From Rhodobacteraceae bacterium SB2 (GTDB lineage Bacteria; Pseudomonadota; Alphaproteobacteria; Rhodobacterales; Rhodobacteraceae), in the NCBI GenBank assembly GCA_001642945.1, contig LGRT01000018.1:62001-126000 (forward strand): 64,000 nucleotides of DNA. Direction: 5' to 3'. The notes under the pieces were generated by a model. That model ran no database searches and was not told the origin of the DNA. It worked only from the letters and a program-made list of their open reading frames with translations. Each line of letters begins with the position of its first letter. The stretch's first letter is position 1. Positions 34,750 to 43,717 of this stretch are shown here, piece after piece. Made by a program: the position numbers and the translations under genes.

Positions 34750-36057
34750 ATGATCCCTCGTTACTCCCGCCCAGACATGGTTGCCATCTGGTCACCCGAA
34801 AGCAAATTTCGCATCTGGTATGAAATCGAAGCCCATGCCTGTCAGGCTATGGCAGATATTGGAGTGATCCCTCAAGCCAATGCGGATGCGGTTTGGCGGG
34901 CCAAAGATGTAGAATTTGATATCGCGCGTATTGATGAAATCGAAGCAGTTACGAAACATGATGTGATCGCATTTCTCACCCATCTGGCAGAGCATATCGG
35001 ATCTGAAGAAGCCCGTTTCGTACATCAAGGAATGACCAGCTCAGATGTGTTGGACACCTGTCTCAACGTTCAATTGGTACGCGCGGCAGACCTTCTGATT
35101 GCGGATGTTCAAGCGCTTCTTGCAGCCTTGAAGCGGCGCGCTTACGAGCATAAAATGACCATCCGCATCGGGCGTAGCCATGGCATCCACGCCGAGCCTA
35201 CCACGATGGGCCTGACCTTTGCGCGCTTCTACGCTGAAATGGATCGTAACCTTGAGCGGTTGCGCATCGCGCGCGCCGAAATTGCAACGGGCGCAATCTC
35301 TGGCGCTGTGGGTACATTTGCCAATATTGATCCGCAGGTGGAAGAGCATGTCTGCACGATGCTGGGTCTGACACCAGAACCGATCAGCACGCAAGTGATC
35401 CCGCGCGATCGCCACGCAGCATTTTTTGCCGCTTTGGGCGTTGTCGGCAGCAGCATCGAGAACATCGCCACTGAAATTCGCCATATGCAGCGCACAGAGG
35501 TGCTTGAAGCGGAAGAGTTTTTCTCAAAGGGGCAAAAAGGCAGCTCTGCAATGCCGCATAAACGCAATCCTGTTTTAACGGAAAATCTCACCGGGTTGGC
35601 CCGTCTGGTGCGCATGGCCGTGGTGCCCGCGCTGGAAAACGTAACGCTTTGGCATGAACGTGATATTTCGCATAGCTCGGTCGAACGAAATATCGGGCCA
35701 GACACAACGATCACCTTAGATTTCGCCCTGAACCGCTTGACACAAGTGATTGATAAATTGGTGATCTATCCAGATAACATGCTGGCCAATATGAATAAGT
35801 TCCGCGGTCTGGTGATGAGCCAACGGGTGCTTTTGGCGTTGACGCAAGTCGGCGTAAGCCGCGAAGATTCATATCGGTTGGTGCAACGCAACGCGATGAA
35901 GGTTTGGGAAGATAATAAAGATTTCAAAACCGAGCTCTTGGCGGATGATGAAGTGCGCGCCGCGCTGAGTGAGGCTGAGATAGAAGAAAAATTTGATCTG
36001 GGCTATCACACAAAGCACGTTGATACAATTTTCAACCGCGTATTTGGCGCCGGTTAA
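34750..36057 (+). CDS. purB: adenylosuccinate lyase
   Basis: Fumarase-superfamily enzyme acting twice in purine synthesis: SAICAR to AICAR and adenylosuccinate to AMP. The 435 residues carry the superfamily signature GSSAMPHKRNPVLTENL with the catalytic serine, plus GMTSSDVLDTCLNVQL and RSHGIHAEPTTMGL. C-terminal residues QRNAMKVWEDNKDFK fit the family. The start is ATG 34750, with CAAGG upstream. It is separated from dddP by about 120 bp. Confidence 0.95.
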   Translation: MIPRYSRPDMVAIWSPESKFRIWYEIEAHACQAMADIGVIPQANADAVWRAKDVEFDIARIDEIEAVTKHDVIAFLTHLAEHIGSEEARFVHQGMTSSDVLDTCLNVQLVRAADLLIADVQALLAALKRRAYEHKMTIRIGRSHGIHAEPTTMGLTFARFYAEMDRNLERLRIARAEIATGAISGAVGTFANIDPQVEEHVCTMLGLTPEPISTQVIPRDRHAAFFAALGVVGSSIENIATEIRHMQRTEVLEAEEFFSKGQKGSSAMPHKRNPVLTENLTGLARLVRMAVVPALENVTLWHERDISHSSVERNIGPDTTITLDFALNRLTQVIDKLVIYPDNMLANMNKFRGLVMSQRVLLALTQVGVSREDSYRLVQRNAMKVWEDNKDFKTELLADDEVRAALSEAEIEEKFDLGYHTKHVDTIFNRVFGAG

Positions 36058-36278
36058 AGCCGCAATCAGTCAGGTTGCAAACGCTCTTGGTGCCCGCATT
36101 GATCGCAGGATTGGCGCGGGCCAAGCCCGAAACCGGTGGTAAACCGAGTATTTGAACACCGCAGGCTGCGCCAAATCTGTGAGTGGTGACTGGTGATTTG
36201 TGGTTTATGGCCGTAAAAGTTAGCGTTCCTTTCACGTTTTCCGGCTAAAACGGGTGCCTAACAATCGATGGGCGCCGC

Positions 36279-37349
36279 GTGTCAGAACCAACAACAGATA
36301 ATTCTAACCCGGTGGCGGCGTCATCGCGGGTAATAAGTCAGGCTGAAAAAGCCGCGATCGTGGTCAGCGCGATGCTGCGCAGTGGCTTGGACATACCGGT
36401 CGATGACCTCAGTATCGACGCCCAAGCACAATTGGCAAAAGAATTGGCTAATTTACAATTTGTTGAGCGCAATCTGTTAACAGAAGTGATTGAAGAATTC
36501 TCATCCGAAGTCACCTCGATCGGGTTAAATTTGCGCGGCGGTGCGGCGCAAACACTTAACCTGCTGGAAGGCAAAATCAGCACTGAAACGGCAGAGCGGT
36601 TGCGCAAAGAAGCCGGCGTGCGCAAATTCTCAGACCCTTGGGATCGATTGAATATCAGCGACATCGATGAATTGATCGCCATAATCGAGGCAGAGAGCAT
36701 AGAGGTGAGCGCAATTATTATTTCAAAGTTGGATGTGTCAAAAGCAGCGGCGCTGCTGGGGAAATTGCCCGGAAAACACGCACGCCAAATCAGCCATGCA
36801 ATTTCAATGACCCATCATGTCACCCCGCAAGCCATTTCACGGATCGGTCAAAGCCTTTTGGCGCGGCTCGATAACCTTCCTGATCGCGCATTCGCACTAT
36901 CGCCGGAAGAGCGGGTGGGATCTATTTTAACCGCAACCACGCAAGTGCTGCGCGATGATGTTCTAGATGGTCTCGATGAAAGCGACCCCGCCTTTGCGCA
37001 TCGGGTTCGACAGGTGATGTTTGCCTTTAAAGACATTCACAAGCGGCTCCATCCCAGCGATATTTCCCAGATTACCCGCAGCATAAACACCATCGAGCTT
37101 GCAACCGCGCTGGCCTATGCACAAAAAACCGGGCCCAACGCCACGGCAACTTTTATCCTTGAAAACCTACCTCGGCGGATGGCCGAGAACCTATCGGACG
37201 ATATCGCCCATATGAAGGCAATCCAATATGAACAAGGCGAGGCGGCTTTGAACGCGGTTGTCCAAGCCATCCAAGATTTGGTGACAAGCGGCGTCATCGC
37301 CTTTCGGCGCGAAGAGGAAGCCGCAATGTCCAGCGCTCAAACGCGATAA
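36279..37349 (+). CDS. FliG-like flagellar motor switch protein, orphan
   Basis: A 356-residue protein with the layout of FliG: an N-terminal domain (QAEKAAIVVSAMLRSGLDIP), a middle ARM-like domain (AIIISKLDVSKAAALLGKLPGKHAR, close to the FliG EHPQ-type region) and a C-terminal helical domain. FliG couples stator torque to the rotor. No other flagellar gene is in this window. The start codon is GTG 36279 and no clear Shine-Dalgarno is visible. It lies 221 bp from purB. Homology is visible but divergent, so a non-flagellar role is possible. Confidence 0.65.
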   Translation: MSEPTTDNSNPVAASSRVISQAEKAAIVVSAMLRSGLDIPVDDLSIDAQAQLAKELANLQFVERNLLTEVIEEFSSEVTSIGLNLRGGAAQTLNLLEGKISTETAERLRKEAGVRKFSDPWDRLNISDIDELIAIIEAESIEVSAIIISKLDVSKAAALLGKLPGKHARQISHAISMTHHVTPQAISRIGQSLLARLDNLPDRAFALSPEERVGSILTATTQVLRDDVLDGLDESDPAFAHRVRQVMFAFKDIHKRLHPSDISQITRSINTIELATALAYAQKTGPNATATFILENLPRRMAENLSDDIAHMKAIQYEQGEAALNAVVQAIQDLVTSGVIAFRREEEAAMSSAQTR

Positions 37350-37422
37350 TCGCGCAAGTTAAGCTTGCCCCTGCCAAGCGCTTTATGATTTACCCCCCAC
37401 ATGCACAGAGAATAGGGATCGC

Positions 37423-38340
37423 ATGCCAGACAACCCAAAGCACACGGGCAGCTTGGCCGAATGGCTAACAGATTTGGCTATTCGGGTCTTGATCCGCTGC
37501 GCACGCACCCTGCCTCTGGCAACGCGATTGCAGTTTATGGGGTGGTTTATGCGCCGTGTTCTGGCCCCCCTCACAGGCTATCAAAAACGGGCTTTGGCCA
37601 ATTTGGACTACATATATCCGGATAAACCTTCGGATGAAAAACTGAAGATTGCGCGGGGCGCTGCCGATAATGCAGGGCGAACATTTATCGAAAATTATGA
37701 TATCCTTGCGCTTCGCAACCGCTTGGGACAGGCCAAGATCACCGGTCCAGGATTTGCCGCGGCTCTTGCGGCAAAAGACAGCGGCACGCCAGTTCTTTTT
37801 GTCACGGGCCATTACGGAAATTTCGAAGCGCCACGGGCAGCTTTGGTCGCCCAGGGGTTTGAAATTGGGGGCTTATACCGACCGATGGCCAACCCTTATT
37901 TCAACAAGCATTATGCCCAAAATATGCATGATTTATCAGGGCCGGTATTCGAGCAAGGCCGCAAAGGCACATTGGGCTTACTGCGCCACATCCGCCAAGG
38001 CGGCATGGCGGTGTTATTATTTGATATTTACGATGGCGCCGGTGCGCCCCTGCCGTTTTTGGGAAAACCCGCGCCAACCGTTACGTCCGTGGCGGATATC
38101 GCGTTAAAAGCCCAAGCTGTGGTGATACCGTTTTTTGGCATACGGCGCGCCAATGGCGTTGATTTTGACATCGTGTTTGAAGAGCCCGTCGCGCCAGATG
38201 CGCCCATGCAAATGATGCAACAGATTACGCAGCGTTTGGAAAAGCGCATTGAAGAAGATCCCAAGCAATGGTTTTGGATTCACAGGCGCTGGAAGCCAGA
38301 CCGTCAGCGTGCCCGCGCCGCGGCTAAGACAGCGCCGTGA
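37423..38340 (+). CDS. LpxL/HtrB-type lipid A acyltransferase family protein
   Basis: Membrane-associated acyltransferase of 305 residues in the lauroyl/myristoyl transferase family, which acylates Kdo-lipid A. The catalytic HX4E motif is GHYGNFE (His130, Glu135). The N-terminus has a hydrophobic stretch (LAIRVLIRCARTL) for membrane attachment, and the C-terminus holds QWFWIHRRWKPDR, typical of the family. Its acyl-chain preference is not inferable. The 3' end overlaps the convergent DUF1223 gene by 37 bp. Confidence 0.83.
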   Translation: MPDNPKHTGSLAEWLTDLAIRVLIRCARTLPLATRLQFMGWFMRRVLAPLTGYQKRALANLDYIYPDKPSDEKLKIARGAADNAGRTFIENYDILALRNRLGQAKITGPGFAAALAAKDSGTPVLFVTGHYGNFEAPRAALVAQGFEIGGLYRPMANPYFNKHYAQNMHDLSGPVFEQGRKGTLGLLRHIRQGGMAVLLFDIYDGAGAPLPFLGKPAPTVTSVADIALKAQAVVIPFFGIRRANGVDFDIVFEEPVAPDAPMQMMQQITQRLEKRIEEDPKQWFWIHRRWKPDRQRARAAAKTAP

Positions 38341-39041
38341 TTTGCCTGCTGCGCCACCACGACAACTTGCGTATCTGTGCGCCGTTGAAAGGTTTTTGAC
38401 CATACCCCTTTGCCGTTCCAGACACCCAATGGCGTGATCTCAACCACCACATTTGAATAGGTCAACGTCTGCCCAGCATTCTCGCCCGCTTGGATCGCAA
38501 CTTTTCCTTGTGGTTTATAATAAAATGCAAGCACATCTACAGGGCCGCCGGTTCCATCCACGTTGCTTTTAAGCGTCGCTGTAATAGCAAGCGACGCTTC
38601 AACCAATGTAAGCACCACGCGGCGGGGGGTTTGCGCGGCCCGCGCGACCGCATCCTTGATCGCCGTTGCGTTTGAACCAACAACATGATCTTGACCATTC
38701 ACAATCACCTGTGGTGTGTAAACCGATTTACGCCCCGAGCGCTGCGCGTAGGTTTTTTGTCTGGTGGTAAATTGACGCTTGGCAAAACTGTCTTTCCAGC
38801 CGATATAATCCCAATAATCGACGTGCAATGAAAGCGTTAATAGATCTGAACGTTTGCTAAGAACATCGCGAAACAAAGCATCGGCGGCAGGGCAAGAGGA
38901 ACACCCTTGCGAAGTAAACAGCTCGAGTAAAACGGCTGGCCTATCCTGTGCAACCGCAAAACCTGCGCAGGCCATCCACATCCCAAGCCAGAATTTCAAC
39001 ACTCTTGCGCGCAAAGCAGGCCCCTCTTTTCCAAATTCCAC
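38304..39041 (-). CDS. DUF1223 thioredoxin-like exported protein
   Basis: A 245-residue protein with an N-terminal signal sequence (FWLGMWMACAGFAVAQ) and a thioredoxin-like core of DUF1223. The candidate redox motif is CSSC (Cys47-Cys50) in LFTSQGCSSCPAAD. HVDYWDYIGWKDSFAK and YTPQVIVNGQDHVVGS are family-specific. These proteins are periplasmic with uncertain function. The downstream end overlaps the LpxL-like gene by 37 bp in convergent orientation. It is divergent from acnA. Confidence 0.85.
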   Translation of the reverse strand: MEFGKEGPALRARVLKFWLGMWMACAGFAVAQDRPAVLLELFTSQGCSSCPAADALFRDVLSKRSDLLTLSLHVDYWDYIGWKDSFAKRQFTTRQKTYAQRSGRKSVYTPQVIVNGQDHVVGSNATAIKDAVARAAQTPRRVVLTLVEASLAITATLKSNVDGTGGPVDVLAFYYKPQGKVAIQAGENAGQTLTYSNVVVEITPLGVWNGKGVWSKTFQRRTDTQVVVVAQQANHGAVLAAARAR

Positions 39042-39114
39042 CCACTCAAAATACGGCAGATAAAATCAATTGACCATTGAAACTTGATAACAGCGGATCA
39101 TCTTTGTGTTTAAA

Positions 39115-39136
39115 TTTGTACACAATTGCATACAAA
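39115..39136. promoter_or_regulatory. inverted repeat in the acnA upstream region
   Basis: TTTGTA (39115-39120) and TACAAA (39131-39136) flank a 10-bp AT-rich spacer (CACAATTGCA), giving a dyad about 87 bp upstream of the acnA ATG. It may be a regulator site for acnA or for the divergent DUF1223 gene. No match to a named regulator is claimed. Confidence 0.35.
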
Positions 39137-39222
39137 CTATCTTTTGCCCCCTTGAACAGAAGTAAAACTTGGGTCAAAAGCACGGCAGCAAAGTGACCAC
39201 ACCGTCGCAGAAGGGGAAAGAA

Positions 39223-41910
39223 ATGACCATCGTCGTAGGACATGACACCGCCAAAACGCGCAAAACACTCAGTATTAACGGGAAATCAATCTCTTATTAC
39301 TCAATCCCGGCAGCCGAAAATGCTGGCTTGGGCCAATTTTCCAAACTGCCCGCAGCTTTAAAAGTTGTGTTGGAAAACATGCTGCGCTTCGAGGATGGCA
39401 AAACCGTGTCACTAGAGGATATAAAAGCCTTCTCAACATGGGGCGCGAATGGTGGTAAAAACCCGCGCGAAATAGCCTATCGCCCGGCCCGCGTTCTGAT
39501 GCAGGATTTCACCGGTGTTCCAGCCGTTGTCGATTTGGCCGCGATGCGCGATGGATTGGTGGCTTTGGGCGGCGATGCAGAAAAAATTAATCCGCTGAAC
39601 CCAGTTGATCTGGTTATCGACCATTCGGTGATGATTGATGAATTTGGCAATCCCCGCGCCTTTCAAATGAACGTGGATCGCGAATATGAACGCAATATGG
39701 AGCGTTATACCTTTTTGAAATGGGGCCAAAACGCATTTAACAATTTCCGCGTTGTTCCCCCTGGAACGGGGATTTGCCATCAGGTAAACCTCGAATATCT
39801 GGCCCAAACCGTTTGGAGTGATACTGACCAAAACGGTGATGAAGTCGCCTATCCTGATACATTGGTGGGCACGGATAGCCATACCACGATGGTCAATGGC
39901 ATGGCGGTGTTAGGCTGGGGTGTTGGCGGTATCGAAGCCGAAGCGGCGATGCTGGGACAGCCCGTCTCGATGCTGATCCCCGAAGTGGTTGGATTTGAAT
40001 TAACCGGGGCCATGCTGGAAGGTACAACAGGCACTGATTTGGTTCTAAAAGTGGTGGAATTGCTGCGTGCGAAAGGCGTGGTTGGCAAATTTGTTGAGTT
40101 TTATGGCGAGGGCCTAAATCGCCTGCCGCTGGCGGATCGGGCAACGATTGCCAATATGGCACCAGAATATGGCGCCACCTGCGGCTTCTTCCCCATCGAT
40201 GACGAAACTTTACGCTATCTGCGCAATACCGGGCGCGATGAGGATCGTATTGCTTTAGTGGAAGCCTATGCAAAGGAAAACGGGTTTTGGCGCGACGCGG
40301 AATACGCACCGATTTATACCGATACGTTGCATTTGGATATGGGCACGATTGTGCCCGCCATTTCAGGGCCCAAACGCCCACAAGATTTTGTGGCGCTGAA
40401 CGCGGCAAAAGCCGCCTTTAGCTCTGAAATGAAAGACACGTTCCAGCGGCCGATGGATAAAGAAATTGCCGTTGAGGGCGAAGAGTATACCATGCGCTCT
40501 GGCAAAGTGGTTATTGCCTCAATCACCTCTTGCACCAACACCTCCAATCCTTACGTGATGATCGGAGCAGGATTGGTGGCCCGCAAAGCGGCGGCTTTGG
40601 GACTGAATCGCAAGCCTTGGGTGAAAACATCGCTCGCGCCTGGATCGCAAGTCGTGAGCGCCTATCTGGAAGCGGCAGATCTGCAAAAAGATCTGGATGC
40701 AGTTGGGTTTAACTTGGTGGGCTATGGCTGCGCCACCTGCATCGGCAATTCGGGCCCCTTGCAGCCTGAAATCAGCCAAGCCATTACCGAAGGGGATCTG
40801 GTTGCAACTGCGGTCCTCTCAGGAAACCGAAATTTTGAGGGGCGTATTTCGCCAGATGTGCGCGCCAATTACTTGGCCTCACCGCCGCTTGTGGTCGCCT
40901 ATGCGCTGGCCGGCACGATGGATATCGATTTATCAAGCGAGCCTTTGGGGCAAGATAAAAATGGCCAAGACGTCTTTTTGAAAGATATCTGGCCAAGCTC
41001 GCAAGAAGTTGCAGAACTGGTCGAGCGCACGGTCACGCGTGAGGCCTTCCAATCCAAATATGCAGATGTGTTCAAGGGCGATGAAAAATGGCAGGGCGTA
41101 GATACGACGCAAAGCCAAACCTACGATTGGCCCGCCAGTTCAACCTATGTTCAGAACCCGCCCTATTTTCAGGGCATGAGCCCGGAACCAGGCGTGATTA
41201 CGAATATTGAAAACGCCAAAGTACTTGCAATTTTGGGCGATATGATCACCACCGACCACATCAGTCCGGCGGGCTCGTTCAAAGACACCACCCCCGCCGG
41301 TCAATACCTGATCGAACGGCAGGTGCCCGTGCGCGAATTCAACAGCTATGGCTCGCGCCGGGGCAATCATGAAATCATGATGCGCGGCACATTTGCCAAT
41401 ATCCGGATCAAGAATGAAATGCTTGATGGGGTTGAGGGCGGATATACCAAAGGCCCCGATGGTGAGAAAAGCGCTATTTTTGATGCTGCGATGGAATATC
41501 AAAATAACGAAACCCCGCTGGTGGTGTTTGGCGGTGAACAATATGGCGCAGGATCAAGCCGCGACTGGGCGGCAAAAGGCACGGCCCTGCTCGGCGTAAA
41601 AGCCGTGATTGCGGAAAGCTTTGAGCGTATTCACCGCTCAAACCTGGTTGGTATGGGCGTTATTCCTTTAGAGTTCACCAACGGAGACACGCGCAAATCG
41701 CTGGGCTTAACCGGCGAAGAAACCGTTACAATCACAGGGTTGGACAGCGTTGAACCCTTGCAGGAATTACCCTGCCATATCACCTTCGCGGATGGCAGCG
41801 TGAAAGAAATTTCGTTGAAATGCCGGATCGATACCGCGATTGAAGTGGAATATATCGAGCATGGCGGCGTGCTGCATTACGTTCTGAGAAACTTGGCGAA
41901 AGCCGCTTAA
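39223..41910 (+). CDS. acnA: aconitate hydratase A
   Basis: 4Fe-4S enzyme isomerising citrate and isocitrate in the TCA cycle. The start is ATG 39223, preceded by AAGGGGAAAG, giving 895 residues, the usual AcnA/IRP-type length; the frame stays open upstream with only a TTG. Cluster cysteines lie in SITSCTNTSNPYVM and GYGCATCIGNSGPL. Active-site segments include GTDSHTTMVNGMAVLGWGVGG, GDMITTDHISPAGS, SYGSRRGNHEIMMRGTF and GAGSSRDWAAKGT. It precedes the ccm cluster, which is oriented towards it, an arrangement familiar in Rhodobacterales. Confidence 0.97.
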   Translation: MTIVVGHDTAKTRKTLSINGKSISYYSIPAAENAGLGQFSKLPAALKVVLENMLRFEDGKTVSLEDIKAFSTWGANGGKNPREIAYRPARVLMQDFTGVPAVVDLAAMRDGLVALGGDAEKINPLNPVDLVIDHSVMIDEFGNPRAFQMNVDREYERNMERYTFLKWGQNAFNNFRVVPPGTGICHQVNLEYLAQTVWSDTDQNGDEVAYPDTLVGTDSHTTMVNGMAVLGWGVGGIEAEAAMLGQPVSMLIPEVVGFELTGAMLEGTTGTDLVLKVVELLRAKGVVGKFVEFYGEGLNRLPLADRATIANMAPEYGATCGFFPIDDETLRYLRNTGRDEDRIALVEAYAKENGFWRDAEYAPIYTDTLHLDMGTIVPAISGPKRPQDFVALNAAKAAFSSEMKDTFQRPMDKEIAVEGEEYTMRSGKVVIASITSCTNTSNPYVMIGAGLVARKAAALGLNRKPWVKTSLAPGSQVVSAYLEAADLQKDLDAVGFNLVGYGCATCIGNSGPLQPEISQAITEGDLVATAVLSGNRNFEGRISPDVRANYLASPPLVVAYALAGTMDIDLSSEPLGQDKNGQDVFLKDIWPSSQEVAELVERTVTREAFQSKYADVFKGDEKWQGVDTTQSQTYDWPASSTYVQNPPYFQGMSPEPGVITNIENAKVLAILGDMITTDHISPAGSFKDTTPAGQYLIERQVPVREFNSYGSRRGNHEIMMRGTFANIRIKNEMLDGVEGGYTKGPDGEKSAIFDAAMEYQNNETPLVVFGGEQYGAGSSRDWAAKGTALLGVKAVIAESFERIHRSNLVGMGVIPLEFTNGDTRKSLGLTGEETVTITGLDSVEPLQELPCHITFADGSVKEISLKCRIDTAIEVEYIEHGGVLHYVLRNLAKAA

Positions 41911-41917
41911 ATTTTGT

Positions 41918-41970
41918 CCGCGGCGGGGCCTTTAGCGCTGCCGCGGGGCCTTTAGCGCTGCCGCGGGTTT
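41918..41970 (+). terminator. acnA terminator region containing a tandem 20-bp duplication
   Basis: A 20-bp unit, GCGGGGCCTTTAGCGCTGCC, occurs twice in a row (41923-41942 and 41943-41962). CCGCGGC (41918-41924) can pair with GCCGCGG at 41940-41946 or at 41960-41966; the second copy is followed by GTTTTCC. The duplication therefore doubles the 3' arm of a probable terminator between convergent acnA and ccmG. Confidence 0.5.
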
Positions 41971-42055
41971 TCCTTGCAATAATCACTAATGACAGCGCGC
42001 AAGACCAGCCTCTTTTACTTTGCCTACGAAGTCGGGCGCTTTGGCGCAAACTGGC

Positions 42056-42595
42056 TTATTGACCCAGCGCCTGCTGCAAGGCGGGCACAAACCGCTGCGC
42101 ATAATCGCTTCCGACCAAAGGCCCTGCAAAGCGGAACAGCACGGTGCCTTTTGCATCCAAAATAAAGGTTTCTGGCGGCGCGGTGACCCCCCAATCTATC
42201 GCAGTGCGCCCCGCAGGATCGAAGGCAACCGCGCGGAACGGATTACCGTCCTTGGCCAGATACGCGGCTGCATTCCCCGCGTCATCCTTGAAATTCACCC
42301 CTATTATTGGCATACCGGCCCCCGCCATTTCCAGCAGTTTGGGGTGTTCGGCGCGGCAAGGCGGGCACCAACTGGCCCAGAAATTCACCAAGGTTACGCC
42401 ACCTGAAATCAGCTGGCTTTGTTCAAATTCTGGAAAATTCGATAAGCGCGCAGGCGTGATTGGCGGCGCAGCTTGGCCAATCAACGTCGAAAGCAAGCGG
42501 TTCGGGTCTTCTCGCTGCATTCCGGTGTAAAACAGCAGCGCCAATCCTAAGAAAATCAGCGGCGGCAGAAACAGCAACCAAGGGGTTTTACCCAT
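42056..42595 (-). CDS. ccmG: thiol:disulfide interchange protein CcmG/DsbE
   Basis: Periplasmic membrane-anchored thioredoxin that reduces apocytochrome c haem-binding cysteines. Residues 5-25 form the anchor (WLLFLPPLIFLGLALLFY). The thioredoxin motif is NFWASWCPPCRAEHP (WCPPC), and the acidic cytochrome-maturation segment GVNFKDDAGNAAAYL follows. The start is ATG 42595; a GTG at 42598 would add one residue. It overlaps ccmD by 8 bp and is the last gene of the ccmC-ccmD-ccmG group. Confidence 0.94.
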   Translation of the reverse strand: MGKTPWLLFLPPLIFLGLALLFYTGMQREDPNRLLSTLIGQAAPPITPARLSNFPEFEQSQLISGGVTLVNFWASWCPPCRAEHPKLLEMAGAGMPIIGVNFKDDAGNAAAYLAKDGNPFRAVAFDPAGRTAIDWGVTAPPETFILDAKGTVLFRFAGPLVGSDYAQRFVPALQQALGQ

Positions 42596-42740
42596 CACGC
42601 TGACTTTCAGCGGCCTCTAACTCGGCCAAAGCACGCGTATTTCTGCGCAATATTCCAAAGATCAAAAGCGCCAATATACCCAAAGACACCCCATAGGCAG
42701 ATAACACTGCCGCTGCATATTTTCCAAGCTCTGGCATCAT
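42588..42740 (-). CDS. ccmD: haem exporter protein CcmD
   Basis: A 50-residue single-helix membrane protein, the small subunit that stabilises CcmE with CcmC in cytochrome c maturation. The start ATG 42740 follows AGGAGG by 4 bp. Its layout is a short N-terminus with Tyr (MMPELGKYAAAVLSAYG), a helix (VSLGILALLIFGIL) and a basic tail (RRNTRALAEL). The start overlaps the ccmC stop in ATGA, and the 3' end overlaps ccmG. The gene is very short but fixed by position, ribosome-binding site and composition. Confidence 0.9.
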   Translation of the reverse strand: MMPELGKYAAAVLSAYGVSLGILALLIFGILRRNTRALAELEAAESQRDG

Positions 42741-43465
42741 ACTGCCTCCTGTCGCGCGCGCAGGGCTTGCGCCCGACGCAATCGAATTTCCGTACGCGTG
42801 CCCACCAACACCAAGGCCAAAAACAGCAGAACAAACCCCGCGATTGAAAACAGCAAAGGTTGGTAAAATACATCCGAGACATGCTTTTCTTTATCCAATG
42901 ACAAAGATGCCCCTTGGTGCAATCCTTGGCTCCAAAAATTAACCGCATATCGGCTTAAAACCGCGAAGACGGATCCCACAATACACAAAACAGAGGTCAG
43001 ATCAGCCGCGGTATCCGGGCGTTCAATCGCCCGCCACAGCGCCATATAGCCAAGGTAAAACAGGAATAAGGTTAAAAATGAGGTGAGCCGCGGATCCCAA
43101 GCCCAATATGTGCCCCACATCGGCTGGCCCCAGATTGCACCGGTGAATAAGGCGATCAACGTCATCGCCACGCCCACCGGCGCTGCCGCTTTGGCGGCCA
43201 AAGCGCTTACATGATGACGCCGGATCAACCAAATCAACGAGGCCACAAGCATCATGAACCACGCGTTAATCGCCATCAAGGCAGAGGGTACGTGCAAATA
43301 AATTATCTTAACCGTCGAGCCTTGGCGATAATCATCCGGCGTGAAGAAAAACCCCCATACCAGCCCAATGCTCAAACAGGCCGCGGCCCCAATCGCAATA
43401 AATGGCAGTATTCGCGTTGAGACACCCAAAAATTTTACGGGGTTCGCATATTCCCAAAGTGACAT
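42737..43465 (-). CDS. ccmC: haem exporter/haem-handling protein CcmC
   Basis: Membrane protein that presents haem to CcmE. The 242 residues hold six transmembrane helices and the family's tryptophan-rich WWD motif as WGQPMWGTYWAWDPRLTS (residues 112-129). His58 in IIYLHVPSALM fits one of the two axial haem ligands. It is the first gene of the ccmC-ccmD-ccmG group, translationally coupled to ccmD. Because a cysteine-synthase-like gene on the opposite strand separates it from ccmB, it must have its own promoter. Confidence 0.95.
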   Translation of the reverse strand: MSLWEYANPVKFLGVSTRILPFIAIGAAACLSIGLVWGFFFTPDDYRQGSTVKIIYLHVPSALMAINAWFMMLVASLIWLIRRHHVSALAAKAAAPVGVAMTLIALFTGAIWGQPMWGTYWAWDPRLTSFLTLFLFYLGYMALWRAIERPDTAADLTSVLCIVGSVFAVLSRYAVNFWSQGLHQGASLSLDKEKHVSDVFYQPLLFSIAGFVLLFLALVLVGTRTEIRLRRAQALRARQEAV

Positions 43466-43717
43466 TTTATTTCCATCCTATCACGGCGGGCTTTATCCCT
43501 GTGACGCCGGCACAAGCCGACGGTTTCTGTTTCTTGGCGTTAGCGGCCTGAGAAACCTTAAGATAATTTCAAACCCGCTGCCAGACCCCAATATGAATAT
43601 CTGATGGCGCATCAAAGCGGAATATTTCAGCAGCGCTGTTTCTTTTGCAAGCCCGCAAAACTATTCATGTTGTCAACTTCACCGGCGCAGAATAGCCTAG
43701 GGAAAAAAGGAAATAAC

